From Leptospira paudalimensis (GTDB taxonomy: Bacteria; Spirochaetota; Leptospiria; Leptospirales; Leptospiraceae): 64,000 nt of DNA. The stretch is from positions 2,986,676-3,050,675 of the forward strand of contig NZ_JAMQPR010000001.1 of the NCBI RefSeq assembly GCF_026151345.1. The letters are read 5' to 3'. The notes below the pieces were generated by a model that saw only the letters and a program-made list of their open reading frames with translations, had not been told where the DNA came from and did no database searches. The translations under genes were made by a program, and so were the position numbers. Below, one piece after another: positions 16,986-26,410 of the stretch (position 1 is its first letter; the number at the start of each line of letters is the position of its first letter).

Positions 16986-18122
16986 TTAAATATTCATCCT
17001 TCGGTAGAGAAAATAAGCTGCGTAAGTGAAAATTACAGGTGTGATCCACATCCCGATCCAAATCGGCAATGCTCCATTTTCAGCTAATGTTTTAGCAGTT
17101 GAATTTAGAATATAGTATAACAACACCACAGCAATCGTGAGTCCAAGGCTTGCAACACCTGCCGAACGTTTTGTGATCGCACCTGCGAGTGCACCAAGTG
17201 TTACAACCACAAAGGACATAAGTGGCATCGCAAATGCCATATGTTGTTGGACGATGACATTCCGAAAAGGTATCCCTTTGGTAATTCTTGATTCAATTTC
17301 GTCAGCGAGTTCAAAAAAATTCATTTCCTCTGGATTTCGAACCGGTTTAGAAAAGTAAGCTAAGTCTTCAGGAAAGTCATACGTTTTTTCTGCATATTTG
17401 GTTCTTGAAACCAGATCTAAATTTTCATTGAATCTAACTTCTTCCGCGTCATACAAAACCCAACTATGTGGATTTGGAATGTATTTTGCTTTTTGGGATG
17501 AGACTGTATAAGTAGGAAATCCGTCAGGAGTGATTTCAATATAATTAAATCCTCCCTTAACTGTGTTTTCCTTTTCATCGATCCAATATACGTAATAAAA
17601 TCCTTTTTTTCCTTTGATGTGCAATTGGTAGACAAAATCGATCAATCGATTGGAACCTTTTGCCATGATGCTAAATTCTATTTGAGCCTTTTTATTTGCT
17701 GGAATCACAACGGTTTGCCCAAACAACGTCATGATAAGCCACATGGCGATACCAAAAAATAAAATTGGAGTGATGATTCGAATGAAGGATACACCTGCCA
17801 CCATCATCGCCACAAGTTCCTTATTTACGCTAAATTGTCCTATGACAAAACAAACGGAAAACATAAGTGCAGGCGCTACTACCTGATCCACCATCGATGG
17901 CAAAGAATACAAAACATGTAAGTATACATGGGACTGGTTTACTTTGGAAGAAACCAAATACTTCATTACATCTGTGAATTTATAAATGACGATCATCGAC
18001 GTTAACATGATCAGTGTGCCAATGAAAGTTTTGAAAAAATCAAAAAATAAATATCTGTCGAGAGTTCGGAAAGGGATAAACTCTCGTTTGAACCAGAGAA
18101 ACGGTGTTAAAATAAGGTTCAT
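16986..18122 (-). CDS. LptF/LptG family permease (YjgP/YjgQ)
   Basis: 378 aa. Three TM helices near the N-terminus (residues about 30-145) and three near the C-terminus (about 290-375) flank a large periplasmic beta-jellyroll region, the LptF/G layout. Family phrases include YLFFDFFKTFIGT and VQQHMAFAMPLMSFVVVTLGALAG. LptFG with LptB drives lipopolysaccharide out of the inner membrane towards LptC/A/D. Whether this is the F or the G subunit is not decided. It overlaps the SpoIIE phosphatase gene by ATGA and is the last gene of the minus-strand cluster. Confidence 0.85.
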   Translation of the reverse strand: MNLILTPFLWFKREFIPFRTLDRYLFFDFFKTFIGTLIMLTSMIVIYKFTDVMKYLVSSKVNQSHVYLHVLYSLPSMVDQVVAPALMFSVCFVIGQFSVNKELVAMMVAGVSFIRIITPILFFGIAMWLIMTLFGQTVVIPANKKAQIEFSIMAKGSNRLIDFVYQLHIKGKKGFYYVYWIDEKENTVKGGFNYIEITPDGFPTYTVSSQKAKYIPNPHSWVLYDAEEVRFNENLDLVSRTKYAEKTYDFPEDLAYFSKPVRNPEEMNFFELADEIESRITKGIPFRNVIVQQHMAFAMPLMSFVVVTLGALAGAITKRSAGVASLGLTIAVVLLYYILNSTAKTLAENGALPIWIGMWITPVIFTYAAYFLYRRMNI

Positions 18123-19402
18123 TGTATTTCCAATAATAACATACTCATATCATCCGAAATGCGTTTTGCAGAAAATGACATTGAGTCTTCATAAATAGCA
18201 TTTAAAAATTCATCACCTTTTTTGTCAGAATGATTTTTGATGGAATCAAACAAATGTTCTTCACCATAAATCTCACCTGATTCATCAAATACCTCCAAAA
18301 TTCCATCGGAATACAATAAAATCCTATCTCCTGGAACAAGTGTGATTTGGTAGTTTTTTAAGCTTGGTTTGAGAAAGGAAACAATGAGAGTACCCAGTCC
18401 TTCTAAAAACTTTGGTCCATTTTCTTTTTGGATATGAATGATTGGAGGATGACCTGCAATCGAATATTTGATTTCTTTTGTTTCTAAATCCACAAACAAA
18501 ACACAAGCACTAATATGATTGTTTGGAACTAAACTTTGTAAATCATCATGAATCGCTTTCAAACATTCTGATGGTTGGTTTTGGTTCCCATGAATTTTAA
18601 ATGCCAATACAGCCATTGCTGACACCATCGCAGATGCAATTCCATGTCCCGATACATCCGCAAAAAATAATGCCATTTTGCCATCTTCTCTTTCAAAGTA
18701 ACTGATCGCATCACCACCCACTTGGTCAAAGGAACGAAAAAAAGAATAAAATTTAATCCCCTTTTTTTTGGGCCACTCGGTTGTAACTAAGTTTGATTGG
18801 GTTTCATTTGCTAATTCCAATTCACTTAACATTCGGTCTTGGAATTTTTTAAGTTGGGATTCTGAACTTCTTAACTTTTCAACAGAACTCAGCCGTATAT
18901 TCAGTGTTAGGTATGAAACCAAGGCCGGTGTTATGATTGCAGATAAATATAAGGATAGGTCGACTTGGTGTTCTTTTGTATAAATTCCAACTAATATTCC
19001 AAAAGAAGTAACAGTGCCCAGATAAGAAACTAGAGAACGTCTGTCCACAAAACTCACACCAATACAAGAGAGAACCAAAATCATTCCAACCAAATAACCG
19101 ATGTATAATGAATTCCAATACAATAGGATTAAAGAATGAGCACTCATTGTATAAAAAAATACCAACATAATGGTTTGGATATTTTTTCGTACCCAACTCA
19201 CAAAATAAGTAGCTATAAAAAATGAAATCGTAATCGAAGCATGGATCACTCGAATCCACTTAGGATCATATAAACCCAATTCATCGACAGGGGCAAAGAT
19301 CCCAAATCCGATAAAACTAGAAAACACAACAAGGCAGATCCTAGAGATTTTTAAAACCTCATCATCTAATTTGAAACGATCTTGTATTGATTGTAACATC
19401 AT
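18119..19402 (-). CDS. Membrane SpoIIE/PP2C-type serine phosphatase
   Basis: 427 aa. About six TM segments in the first 170 residues are followed by a short coiled coil (LRSSESQLKKFQDRMLSEL) and a SpoIIE/RsbU phosphatase domain (about 200-427). Conserved metal-ligand Asp residues are in DQVGGDAISYF, LFFADVSGHGIASAMVSA and LLYSDGILE, with a late Asp in ISDDMSMLLLE. This class dephosphorylates STAS-domain anti-anti-sigma proteins in partner switching. Two STAS genes occur elsewhere in the window (30.5 and 59.9 kb) and are candidate targets. It is coupled by ATGA overlaps to lptF/G and to the thioesterase. Confidence 0.88.
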   Translation of the reverse strand: MMLQSIQDRFKLDDEVLKISRICLVVFSSFIGFGIFAPVDELGLYDPKWIRVIHASITISFFIATYFVSWVRKNIQTIMLVFFYTMSAHSLILLYWNSLYIGYLVGMILVLSCIGVSFVDRRSLVSYLGTVTSFGILVGIYTKEHQVDLSLYLSAIITPALVSYLTLNIRLSSVEKLRSSESQLKKFQDRMLSELELANETQSNLVTTEWPKKKGIKFYSFFRSFDQVGGDAISYFEREDGKMALFFADVSGHGIASAMVSAMAVLAFKIHGNQNQPSECLKAIHDDLQSLVPNNHISACVLFVDLETKEIKYSIAGHPPIIHIQKENGPKFLEGLGTLIVSFLKPSLKNYQITLVPGDRILLYSDGILEVFDESGEIYGEEHLFDSIKNHSDKKGDEFLNAIYEDSMSFSAKRISDDMSMLLLEIQ

Positions 19403-19824
19403 ACCAAATTTGAACTTCCAAATTTTGTTTTGAAATGTTCTGGTAATGCAGAAGGTTTTTGTAGTGTGAAATCAAACCAAACAAAGGATGCGTTCCCAGT
19501 TAAAACACATTCATTTTCTTCATTCCACATAGAACAAATCACAGAGAATGCTCTGGAAGAAATGGCATTCACTTCAAGAGTGATTTCTAAGGTAGCAGGG
19601 AAAACAACTTGTTTACGATAGTCCATATCCAAATGGGTGAGTACTGGACCTGCTTTTACAGGTTTTAATGGAGAATCCCAAAGTCCTTCTTTTGTAAAAT
19701 AATCTGCTCTTGCAGACTCAAAGTAACGAACGTAGGTGACATTGTTGACATGGCCAAAAGCATCCATCTCTCCCCAGACCACTTGTTGTGTGAATTTATG
19801 TTTGTACTTGGATGGTTTTGACAT
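19399..19824 (-). CDS. Acyl-CoA thioesterase, 4HBT/YbgC-like hotdog fold
   Basis: 141 aa, the length of a single hotdog domain. The motif WGEMDAFGHVNNVTYVRYFE is the 4-hydroxybenzoyl-CoA thioesterase (YbgC/FcbC) signature, with Asp21 as the catalytic carboxylate. It hydrolyses acyl-CoA thioesters; chain length is not predictable. It sits 5 bp after the PBP1C stop and overlaps the phosphatase start by ATGA, so it is embedded in an envelope-gene operon. Confidence 0.85.
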   Translation of the reverse strand: MSKPSKYKHKFTQQVVWGEMDAFGHVNNVTYVRYFESARADYFTKEGLWDSPLKPVKAGPVLTHLDMDYRKQVVFPATLEITLEVNAISSRAFSVICSMWNEENECVLTGNASFVWFDFTLQKPSALPEHFKTKFGSSNLV

Positions 19825-19829
19825 GTATA

Positions 19830-21926
19830 TTACCGAACTTCAAATAAAGATAAGGATACAACCTTATGATCTTTGTCTTTGATTTCCAATCGATACTCTC
19901 CTTTTTTTGGCTCCCAGAGATATGGTTCTTTTGCATTTGCAAGAAAGACATCGTTTAAATGATAAGAATACGAAACATCGTAGGAACTGATTGTAAAGAG
20001 GATTTTTTGTCGACCATTCGGAATATCTGGATCCAAAGCAAAAATACTCCCACTCACAGGTGTCAAAATTCGAAACGATTTTGTTTTCTCAATTTGATTA
20101 CTATTAGACGAAAAAATTTCAAGATCTGGTTCCATCTCATTAGAGTTGGATACTTCGATGGGATGTAATTTTGAACTGAGTGATTCATGTAATAAGTCCA
20201 TAGTCTCTCGCCAAACAGGTGCTGCACCTGTGATGCCAGACACATCCAACATTGGACTTCCAGTCGGATTACCGACCCACACACCAACAGTATAATGTTC
20301 TGAATATCCAATACACCAATTATCTCGCATATCTTGGCTTGTTCCCGTTTTCACTGCCGTAAAATAAGAGGTGGATAAAAAATTATCCCATCCAAAACCA
20401 AGAGACCTTGCTTCTCTGTCTGATAAAATATCAGAAATCATATAACTTACCTGTGGGGAAAAAATTCTTTTTTGGGTAAGGTTTGTTTCCAATTTTTTCC
20501 ATTGGATTTGGGAATATATACCACCGTTTGCAAACATCCGATATGCATTGGTAAGTTCTAATAAACTAATGTCAGCTGCACCTAGTGCAAGTGATGGACC
20601 ATAAAACTCTGGGTACTGTAATCCCTGGATTCCAAGATTTTCTAAAAGGGATACAAATTCATTAACATCTAAAAAAGACAAAGCTCGAATGGCAGGAATA
20701 TTTAAAGAGGATGCTAAACTTTCCCTTACTGTCACGTTTCCTTTATATGATTTGTCATAATTTAGTGGTCTATAAATACCTTGGTAAACAGGAATTCCAA
20801 TGGGAGAATCAGATAAAATGGATTGAGGAGTAAGTTTTTTCTGCTCAAAATTTAAAGCATAAACAAATGGTTTTAAAGTGGATCCAACTTGCCTTTTGGT
20901 ACGAACTAAATCCAATTGAGAAACAGAACTTTCTCGCCCAATATTGGGAACATACACAAGAATATTTCCTGTCTTGTTTTCCAATACAATCACAGCACCA
21001 TCTTTTACATTTCTATTTTCTAATGTTTTAATATTCCTTCTTAGAATTTCTTCGATTTTCTTTTGGTAAACTAAGGATAAAGAGGTTTCTATTTTCTGAT
21101 TTTGAAATTGATTGTGACCACCTAATTCAATTACTGTTTTTGCAAAAAGTGGGACAAGGGAAGGATGTTGGGGATAATCTAAATTACGAAACAAACTTTC
21201 CCTAACAAAACGAGAAAGTTCCTCACAATCGGATGTTTTCCCATCTCGTTCCCACTTAAGGGCACAAACTCGCTTCGATACTTTTTCAATGGGACTTTGT
21301 GGAGAACGAATTAATGCTGCAAGTAAATAGGATTCATTGGGAGTGATCGATGAAACCGATTTACGAAACAATCCTTTGGAAGCGGAAGCAATTCCCTTTA
21401 ATTCCCCACGAAAATAAATCAAATTTAGATAGGCAGTGAGTATTTCTTCTTTGTTCCAAATTGATTCTAGTTCCATAACTCGATTGATTTGTTTGAGTTT
21501 TTGAAAGATGGATTTCCTTTGGTTTTTCTTTGGTTGTAACTCTGGATCAAGAAGAGTGACAAGTTGCATTGATATGGTGGATGCACCTCGTATCGAAGAA
21601 CCTTTTAAACCTGCAAAAATGGAAGATAAGATTGCATTTCCATCCACTCCACCATGTTCAAAAAAACGTTTATCTTCCGCATGGATGACAGAATCGATTA
21701 AAAATTTTGGGAATTCTGAATACTCCACCCACTCTTCTGATCGAAAATCCTTTCTGATCCGAAGGCGTTGGATGAGTTCATTTTTTCTGTCATACAAACT
21801 GATGTCAGATGGTGTGAAACTTGCTTTTACTTCCTGATACGTAGGAAGTGCCCATACAATGGAAGGGAAAAATAAAAATAGTGTAACGAGATTTGCGAAG
21901 GCCATTCGGTGAAAAGATGAGATCAT
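19830..21926 (-). CDS. pbpC: Penicillin-binding protein 1C (transglycosylase/transpeptidase)
   Basis: 698 aa from the ATG at 21926. The frame continues to 22046 but that overlaps rsmD, and 21926 yields a signal-anchor (MAFANLVTLFLFFPSIVWAL). GT51 domain: motif EDKRFFEHGGVD with catalytic Glu, and RGASTISMQL. Transpeptidase: STLK (SxxK), SLN (SxN) and KTGTS. The C-terminal domain (FRILTPVSGSIFALDPDIP...) is the BiPBP-C domain that marks PbpC. It polymerises and cross-links peptidoglycan in the periplasm. It is 5 bp upstream of the thioesterase and 37 bp after rsmD. Confidence 0.93.
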   Translation of the reverse strand: MISSFHRMAFANLVTLFLFFPSIVWALPTYQEVKASFTPSDISLYDRKNELIQRLRIRKDFRSEEWVEYSEFPKFLIDSVIHAEDKRFFEHGGVDGNAILSSIFAGLKGSSIRGASTISMQLVTLLDPELQPKKNQRKSIFQKLKQINRVMELESIWNKEEILTAYLNLIYFRGELKGIASASKGLFRKSVSSITPNESYLLAALIRSPQSPIEKVSKRVCALKWERDGKTSDCEELSRFVRESLFRNLDYPQHPSLVPLFAKTVIELGGHNQFQNQKIETSLSLVYQKKIEEILRRNIKTLENRNVKDGAVIVLENKTGNILVYVPNIGRESSVSQLDLVRTKRQVGSTLKPFVYALNFEQKKLTPQSILSDSPIGIPVYQGIYRPLNYDKSYKGNVTVRESLASSLNIPAIRALSFLDVNEFVSLLENLGIQGLQYPEFYGPSLALGAADISLLELTNAYRMFANGGIYSQIQWKKLETNLTQKRIFSPQVSYMISDILSDREARSLGFGWDNFLSTSYFTAVKTGTSQDMRDNWCIGYSEHYTVGVWVGNPTGSPMLDVSGITGAAPVWRETMDLLHESLSSKLHPIEVSNSNEMEPDLEIFSSNSNQIEKTKSFRILTPVSGSIFALDPDIPNGRQKILFTISSYDVSYSYHLNDVFLANAKEPYLWEPKKGEYRLEIKDKDHKVVSLSLFEVR

Positions 21927-21963
21927 TGTTTCCAATTCCACCGTACCTTTTTCCAAAGGAAGA

Positions 21964-22578
21964 TTACTCTTCCAAAGTTTCCACGGGTTCATAACCTGTT
22001 TCAATGATGAAATGACTACCATACTCTCTGATTTTGTAAGGAACATTGACCCAAATGTTTTTTGTGGATTGGTGTTCTGGAATTTGACAAAGAATCAAAA
22101 ATGGTTTCTTTGTCGAAAGGCAAAATTGGTATAAATCTTCCAACATTTCTTTCATTCGCATTGGAGTTTCTGACCAATAGGTGTAAGGTGGATCTAAGTA
22201 AAAGATGTATGCCGATTCTTCCCCCAATTCCCACTTTAACGCATGTTTGGTGGCATCTTTTCGAAACAATTGGACATTCGGTAGTCCACGAAATAAAGTA
22301 TGTAAATTTCGAAATCTTGTTTGGTCTAATTCGTAAGTAAGAAGTCGTTTGACAGAAAGGCTATACGCCTCTGCCGAGATTTGCCCACTACCGGCAAAAT
22401 AATCACAAAACAAAACCGATTCAAAACCAAGTCCCCAAGATAATAACCGTGAATCCATAAGGGAAAAAATTGCTTTTTTAACGAGGCTATTGGTAAAGTT
22501 GAGATGACCGGATACATCGGGTGGTGATGGAATTTCTTTTCCTTTCCACTTCCCTTGTGAAACACGCAGACCTTTCAT
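21964..22578 (-). CDS. rsmD: RsmD-family 16S rRNA (guanine-N2) methyltransferase
   Basis: 204 aa. The N-terminus MKGLRVSQGKWKGKEIPSPP and FTNSLVKKAIFSLMDS match the RsmD substrate-binding start. SAM motif I is CDYFAGSGQISAEA and the N2-methylation motif is DPPY (YLDPPYTYW). RsmD methylates G966 in the 30S subunit. The RPT that usually precedes vkeAiF is NFT here, a modest divergence, so an RsmD-like paralogue on another RNA remains possible. The start abuts the stop of the upstream exported-protein gene exactly. Confidence 0.8.
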   Translation of the reverse strand: MKGLRVSQGKWKGKEIPSPPDVSGHLNFTNSLVKKAIFSLMDSRLLSWGLGFESVLFCDYFAGSGQISAEAYSLSVKRLLTYELDQTRFRNLHTLFRGLPNVQLFRKDATKHALKWELGEESAYIFYLDPPYTYWSETPMRMKEMLEDLYQFCLSTKKPFLILCQIPEHQSTKNIWVNVPYKIREYGSHFIIETGYEPVETLEE

Positions 22579-23106
22579 TTATTTCCCAACTGTTTTGATC
22601 TCTTCCAATTGGACCAAAATATGTTTGGAAGGAGAGTTTGATTCAATTTCTGAAAAAACCTTTTTGGCTTCGGATTCATTTTTTAAATCCATCAAACCAA
22701 GTCCATATAACAAAAGTGCATCATTGTATTTTGGACTTTGTTTTCCATTTTTTTGAAAATCCTTTCCCCATTCTATGAGTAAATCAGATTCTCCAAATAC
22801 CAAAGCTCTCTCCATAAACAAATAAACTGCATTCCAATAATGTGGCGATAATCTAAAGTTAGGTGAGTTTTCCTTACTTAAATTGGATTTGAGTTTTGAC
22901 CAGTTTTCTTCTGTAGAAACATAGAGAAAAAATATCCGAGGATCTTTTTCAGGTTCTCGTCCATTTAAGTATTGGAGCGATTGTCTAGATACTAGAGAAT
23001 AATTTCCTTTTTTGAATTCTGAATACAAAGTCGAAAATGGAGAAGAGTCGCTCCACAAAACGGACGGAACGACCAAAATACAAAAAAGAGAATGGGTAAA
23101 AGTCAA
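22579..23106 (-). CDS. Small exported helical (TPR-like) protein
   Basis: 175 aa with a TTG start at 23106, 1 bp after the stop of the zinc-ribbon gene. No ATG lies close enough to keep the signal peptide (MTFTHSLFCILVVPSVLWSD). The remainder is helical, with SPKYNDALLLYGLGLMDLKNESEAKKVFSEIE resembling one TPR hairpin [given here as two adjacent halves: SPKYNDALLLYGLGLM and DLKNESEAKKVFSEIE]. No enzymatic motif. Probably periplasmic. It is co-transcribed with rsmD; a functional link is not evident. Confidence 0.6.
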   Translation of the reverse strand: MTFTHSLFCILVVPSVLWSDSSPFSTLYSEFKKGNYSLVSRQSLQYLNGREPEKDPRIFFLYVSTEENWSKLKSNLSKENSPNFRLSPHYWNAVYLFMERALVFGESDLLIEWGKDFQKNGKQSPKYNDALLLYGLGLMDLKNESEAKKVFSEIESNSPSKHILVQLEEIKTVGK

Positions 23107-23107
23107 T

Positions 23108-23287
23108 TTAAAGTTCGGTGATATTGGCTGATCCGCACATTGGACAGATCAATTCCCATGAATCGAGGTATTCATCCTCACCTTCGGCTTCCCAACGATG
23201 GTCACAGTCCTCACAAGCATACGTTACAACGTCTTCGTTTAGGCTCTCTGCATCGAATTCGTCATCATCTAAAAAATCATCTTCCAT
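23108..23287 (-). CDS. 59-aa acidic zinc-ribbon protein
   Basis: A short gene that is easy to miss: ATG at 23287, TAA at 23108-23110, 59 aa. The first 20 residues are very acidic (MEDDFLDDDEFDAESLNED). Then come two CxxC pairs, CEDC (25-28) and CPMC (48-51), spaced 20 residues apart, the pattern of a zinc ribbon as in FmdB/rubredoxin-like or RNA-polymerase-associated ribbons. No catalytic residue. A good sigma-70 promoter ends about 10 bp before the ATG. It is followed 1 bp later by the exported-protein gene and heads the seven-gene minus cluster. Role unknown; a protein- or nucleic-acid-binding adaptor is likely. Confidence 0.75.
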   Translation of the reverse strand: MEDDFLDDDEFDAESLNEDVVTYACEDCDHRWEAEGEDEYLDSWELICPMCGSANITEL

Positions 23288-23296
23288 ACCCTTCTC

Positions 23297-23325
23297 ACTA
23301 AATCACAAAGAAAAAGCCGTGTCAA
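23297..23325 (-). promoter_or_regulatory. Sigma-70-type promoter of the zinc-ribbon-to-lptF/G cluster
   Basis: On the minus strand TTGACA (23325-23320) is followed after exactly 17 bp by TTTAGT (23302-23297), 6/6 and 4/6 matches to consensus. The predicted start site is near 23290, only a few bases before the ATG at 23287, so the transcript would be nearly leaderless. Confidence 0.6.
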
Positions 23326-23357
23326 GTGGGGAGGGCAAAAAAAAATGGGAACAAACG

Positions 23358-24374
23358 ATGGCGATTTACTCCCGGTACGAACCACATAGAAAGAAGAAAT
23401 CAAAGGCACCGCTATTTTTATTGGTTTTAGCGCTTGGCCTCTCCGCTTTAGGGTTTACCTATAGAAAAGAAATTTATTTTCTTTTTGCCAAAGACCAAAG
23501 TGTCAGAGCAGAAAAAACCAAAGAAAAAACGATCGAACTCTGGAAATCAGGGAATCTCAAAGAAAAAGAGATAGAAGACTTCCAATCAATTGCAACCAAC
23601 TACTCAGAAAAAGACCCAACTGATCCTGTCGCTTTTCATTTGATCGCAAGGAGTTTGTTTTGGAATTTAAATCGATTAGGAATCCAATTTGACCACGACA
23701 GTTTGATCTTACATTTAGGTTCTCCATTTCGTGAATTCATCGGAAGTTCAGTTCTCGCCGAATCGACATTAGACTCTATCTTTTGGAATGCAAGGACTGC
23801 AGAATCTTATTCCTCCTCTCCCTTTACTGACTGGGAAAACAACCGAGTGTTGTTATTCCTCGGAGAAACTCATCGGAGTGTCAAACGCCCTCAAGTTTTA
23901 GTAGGAGAATATGGAAACATCGATCGTTCTAAATTATCTCCCGAACTACAAACTGTTTACATTTGGTTACTAACCTTTAATACGATGCTTGCTGGTGATG
24001 CAAGTGGTCTCGATCATTTAATCACCATTACAAAAGATCCGAATTTTAAATTAGGAATTCAATTTTCTCCGAGAGAAGAAAACTTCTTACGGGGTCTTGG
24101 TAAGTATTATAAAAAAGATTATGTGGGAGCTTTGTCTTTGCTCAGACAAGCGAAAACCAATAATCCAGATACCATTACGGAAACATCCATCATCACAGAA
24201 GCTACTATATTCCACCTGCAAAATTTATCGCAGAAAGGAATTGATTTGTTAGAAGAGTTTTACCTTGCCACTGGCAAAAAAAATACAGAAATCCCAATCT
24301 TAATTTCCCAATTCATCAAAGAAAAACCAGGCCTAAAAACTAAACTGGATCTAAGTTTGGATAAAAAAGAATGA
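23358..24374 (+). CDS. Single-pass membrane protein with TPR-like region, unknown function
   Basis: 338 aa from the ATG at 23358. The frame is open back to 23118 but that part overlaps the zinc-ribbon gene on the other strand, and only 23358 gives a sensible start. Basic N-terminus (YEPHRKKKSKA), TM about 19-36 (PLFLLVLALGLSALGFTY), then an extracytoplasmic helical domain. The repeated helix pairs (GLGKYYKKDYVGALSLLRQA; ATIFHLQNLSQKGIDLLEEF) look like TPRs. It overlaps the next lipoprotein gene by ATGA. It may assemble a periplasmic complex; the partner is unknown. Confidence 0.65.
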   Translation: MAIYSRYEPHRKKKSKAPLFLLVLALGLSALGFTYRKEIYFLFAKDQSVRAEKTKEKTIELWKSGNLKEKEIEDFQSIATNYSEKDPTDPVAFHLIARSLFWNLNRLGIQFDHDSLILHLGSPFREFIGSSVLAESTLDSIFWNARTAESYSSSPFTDWENNRVLLFLGETHRSVKRPQVLVGEYGNIDRSKLSPELQTVYIWLLTFNTMLAGDASGLDHLITITKDPNFKLGIQFSPREENFLRGLGKYYKKDYVGALSLLRQAKTNNPDTITETSIITEATIFHLQNLSQKGIDLLEEFYLATGKKNTEIPILISQFIKEKPGLKTKLDLSLDKKE

Positions 24375-24754
24375 AACGTCTCTTATCCAAGTTACACTTA
24401 TTAGGTGTTGTTTTCAGTTTTGTAACAAGTATTGGTTGTGGAATATTTTACAAAGGAGTCCCAAAACCGGGTGAATTTTGTTATGTTCTTTCAAAACCAC
24501 CTGAATGTTTGTATGTCAACTTCGAAGAGAAAAAACTCACCTGGGAAAATGTTGAATATTCTTTGGAAGAAAAACTTCGAATGGATTATTTCTTTCATAA
24601 AAACGATGATTTATACGAACTAACAGTCGCTACAGTCAATAGAGTCGAAATTAAAAATTTATCCCGCTCTGGTTTTAATCAGTTCTACATGAGAAAAAAA
24701 GAAAAATTCACTGATATCCCAAAAGGAAGTTCTAATGATGAAACAAAACATTGA
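24371..24754 (+). CDS. Small lipoprotein, unknown function
   Basis: 127 aa. Signal peptide with lipobox Ser-Ile-Gly-Cys (Cys23, ...[13 protein letters not shown]). The mature domain is about 100 aa, mixed alpha/beta, with two further Cys (GEFCYVL and PPECLYV) that could form a disulfide. It overlaps the upstream TPR-like gene by ATGA and the sufE start by 20 bp, so it is translationally coupled to both. I do not recognise the family. Confidence 0.65.
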   Translation: MKRLLSKLHLLGVVFSFVTSIGCGIFYKGVPKPGEFCYVLSKPPECLYVNFEEKKLTWENVEYSLEEKLRMDYFFHKNDDLYELTVATVNRVEIKNLSRSGFNQFYMRKKEKFTDIPKGSSNDETKH

Positions 24755-25151
24755 AGAAATCCAAAAAGAAATCGTCTCTGAATTTTCGGATCTGACTGAT
24801 TGGGAAGAAAAATTCCAATACCTAATCGAGTTAGGTGAGGAATTACCAAAGTTTCCTGATGAAAAAAGAACAGAAGAATATTTAGTACCGGGATGCCAAT
24901 CTCGGGTTTGGGTCGCACCAAGACTGAATGATGGAAAACTGGAGTTTGATGCAGATAGTGATACCGCACTTACGAAAGGACTGATTGCTATTCTAATACG
25001 AGTATTTTCAGGACAAAGTCCAGAAGATATAGCAAAAGCCTCACTTGGTTTTATAGAAGAAGTTGGTCTTGCAAAGTTTTTATCGATCTCAAGACGGAAT
25101 GGTCTTTTTTCTATGGTACAAAAACTAAAGGGGTATGCAGAAAAAGTATAA
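24735..25151 (+). CDS. sufE: SufE-family Fe-S assembly sulfur-acceptor protein
   Basis: 138 aa, normal SufE size. The sulfur-accepting cysteine is Cys54 in VPGCQSRVW, the family signature. Other typical phrases are [14 protein letters not shown] and [22 protein letters not shown]. SufE takes persulfide from the desulfurase SufS and passes it to SufBCD. No other suf gene is in the window. The start ATG at 24735 lies inside the preceding lipoprotein gene with AAAAGGAAG upstream; a second ATG follows immediately. Confidence 0.92.
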   Translation: MMKQNIEEIQKEIVSEFSDLTDWEEKFQYLIELGEELPKFPDEKRTEEYLVPGCQSRVWVAPRLNDGKLEFDADSDTALTKGLIAILIRVFSGQSPEDIAKASLGFIEEVGLAKFLSISRRNGLFSMVQKLKGYAEKV

Positions 25152-25224
25152 AATTCCTCTTTTTTCCTTTGCAAACTAGTTTTATCTGCTTAGAATTCTC
25201 TTTCGAATGAACGTTAGGACTTCT

Positions 25225-26406
25225 ATGAAACAAATTCTGATTCTATTCTTTGTTCTTTTTACAATCCAATGTAGTAAAGACCTTTCTCCCTTTGGTGGAG
25301 AAGTAAATGTATCTCCCTTACCCAAACGTATCAAACCTGAATGGCCGAGTCCAAATTGGAAAATTGTCACTCCTGAATCAGTTGGTGTTTCTTCCGCAAA
25401 ACTTAAATTAGTTGAAGAGTATGCATTTGCGCGTACTGGTGATGAAACAGACAGAAAAGGTAGAAGAACTGATGCAGTTGTCATCCTTCGGAATGGAAAA
25501 CTCATTTATGAAAAATATGCTCGTAACTTTAAGGAAGACAAACTTCACCTAACTTGGTCAGTTTCAAAAAGTATTTTACAAACGATGTATGGAATTGCAG
25601 TCAAAGATGGACTTATCAAGTTAGACGACCCTGGTTATTATCATTATGAACCGCTTAGTAGAGATGAAGCACATAAAAAAATTACGATTCGTCATCTTTT
25701 AAATATGTCATCAGGTCTTGCTGCGGAAGAAGGGTATGAAAGTGGTCCACTCAAATCCTCTGTGATTGCCATGTTGTATACGAGAGGCCGACAAGACATG
25801 GGGAGTTTTTGCGCCAACCTTCCCCTTCGCGCCGAACCTGGAACACAAGTATATTACTCCAGTTGTGATACCAATATCCTTTCTGCGATATTGAAGAAAG
25901 TATATGGCAAAGAAGAATATGACAAACTTCCCTTTGAAAAAATATTCAAACCACTTGGAATTTCTAATGTAACGTTTGAAAGAGATGCTTCTGGAACGTA
26001 TGTAGGCTCTTCTTATCTTTATATGACAGCAAGGGATCTTGCCAAAATTGGATACTTGTATTTAAACGATGGTGTGTGGAATGGAGAAAGATTTTTACCT
26101 GAGGGTTGGTTAACATTTACAAGGACACCTTCCCCAGGTTATAAAACAACACCGTATTCAGATGATTTATCACAGGATAATTATACTGCACATTGGTATG
26201 CAAATACTGGAGTTCCTGATCGAGGTATCCATGAGCCTTGGCCTGATGCACCCAAAGATACCTTCGCCGCTCTTGGACATTGGGGTCAAATGATGTATGT
26301 GATTCCAAGTTTAGACCTCGTAGTAGTTCGGTTTGGTGATGACCGCGAAAAAGCGTTTATCAAAAATGAATTTTTAAAATTGATCAAGGAATCAGTGATT
26401 CGGTAA
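25225..26406 (+). CDS. Serine hydrolase of the beta-lactamase/penicillin-binding fold, lipoprotein
   Basis: 393 aa from the ATG at 25225, preferred over 25207 because of AGGA six bases upstream and the compact signal MKQILILFFVLFTIQC. The lipobox Cys is residue 16. The class C-like SxxK motif is SVSK (Ser112, Lys115), the second motif is YSS (VYYSSCDTN) and the KTG-equivalent is probably HWG (ALGHWGQMM). The family includes esterases, D-aminopeptidases and 6-aminohexanoate-dimer hydrolases, so antibiotic hydrolysis should not be assumed. A small membrane-anchored protein gene follows 4 bp downstream. Confidence 0.85.
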   Translation: MKQILILFFVLFTIQCSKDLSPFGGEVNVSPLPKRIKPEWPSPNWKIVTPESVGVSSAKLKLVEEYAFARTGDETDRKGRRTDAVVILRNGKLIYEKYARNFKEDKLHLTWSVSKSILQTMYGIAVKDGLIKLDDPGYYHYEPLSRDEAHKKITIRHLLNMSSGLAAEEGYESGPLKSSVIAMLYTRGRQDMGSFCANLPLRAEPGTQVYYSSCDTNILSAILKKVYGKEEYDKLPFEKIFKPLGISNVTFERDASGTYVGSSYLYMTARDLAKIGYLYLNDGVWNGERFLPEGWLTFTRTPSPGYKTTPYSDDLSQDNYTAHWYANTGVPDRGIHEPWPDAPKDTFAALGHWGQMMYVIPSLDLVVVRFGDDREKAFIKNEFLKLIKESVIR

Positions 26407-26410
26407 TCTT

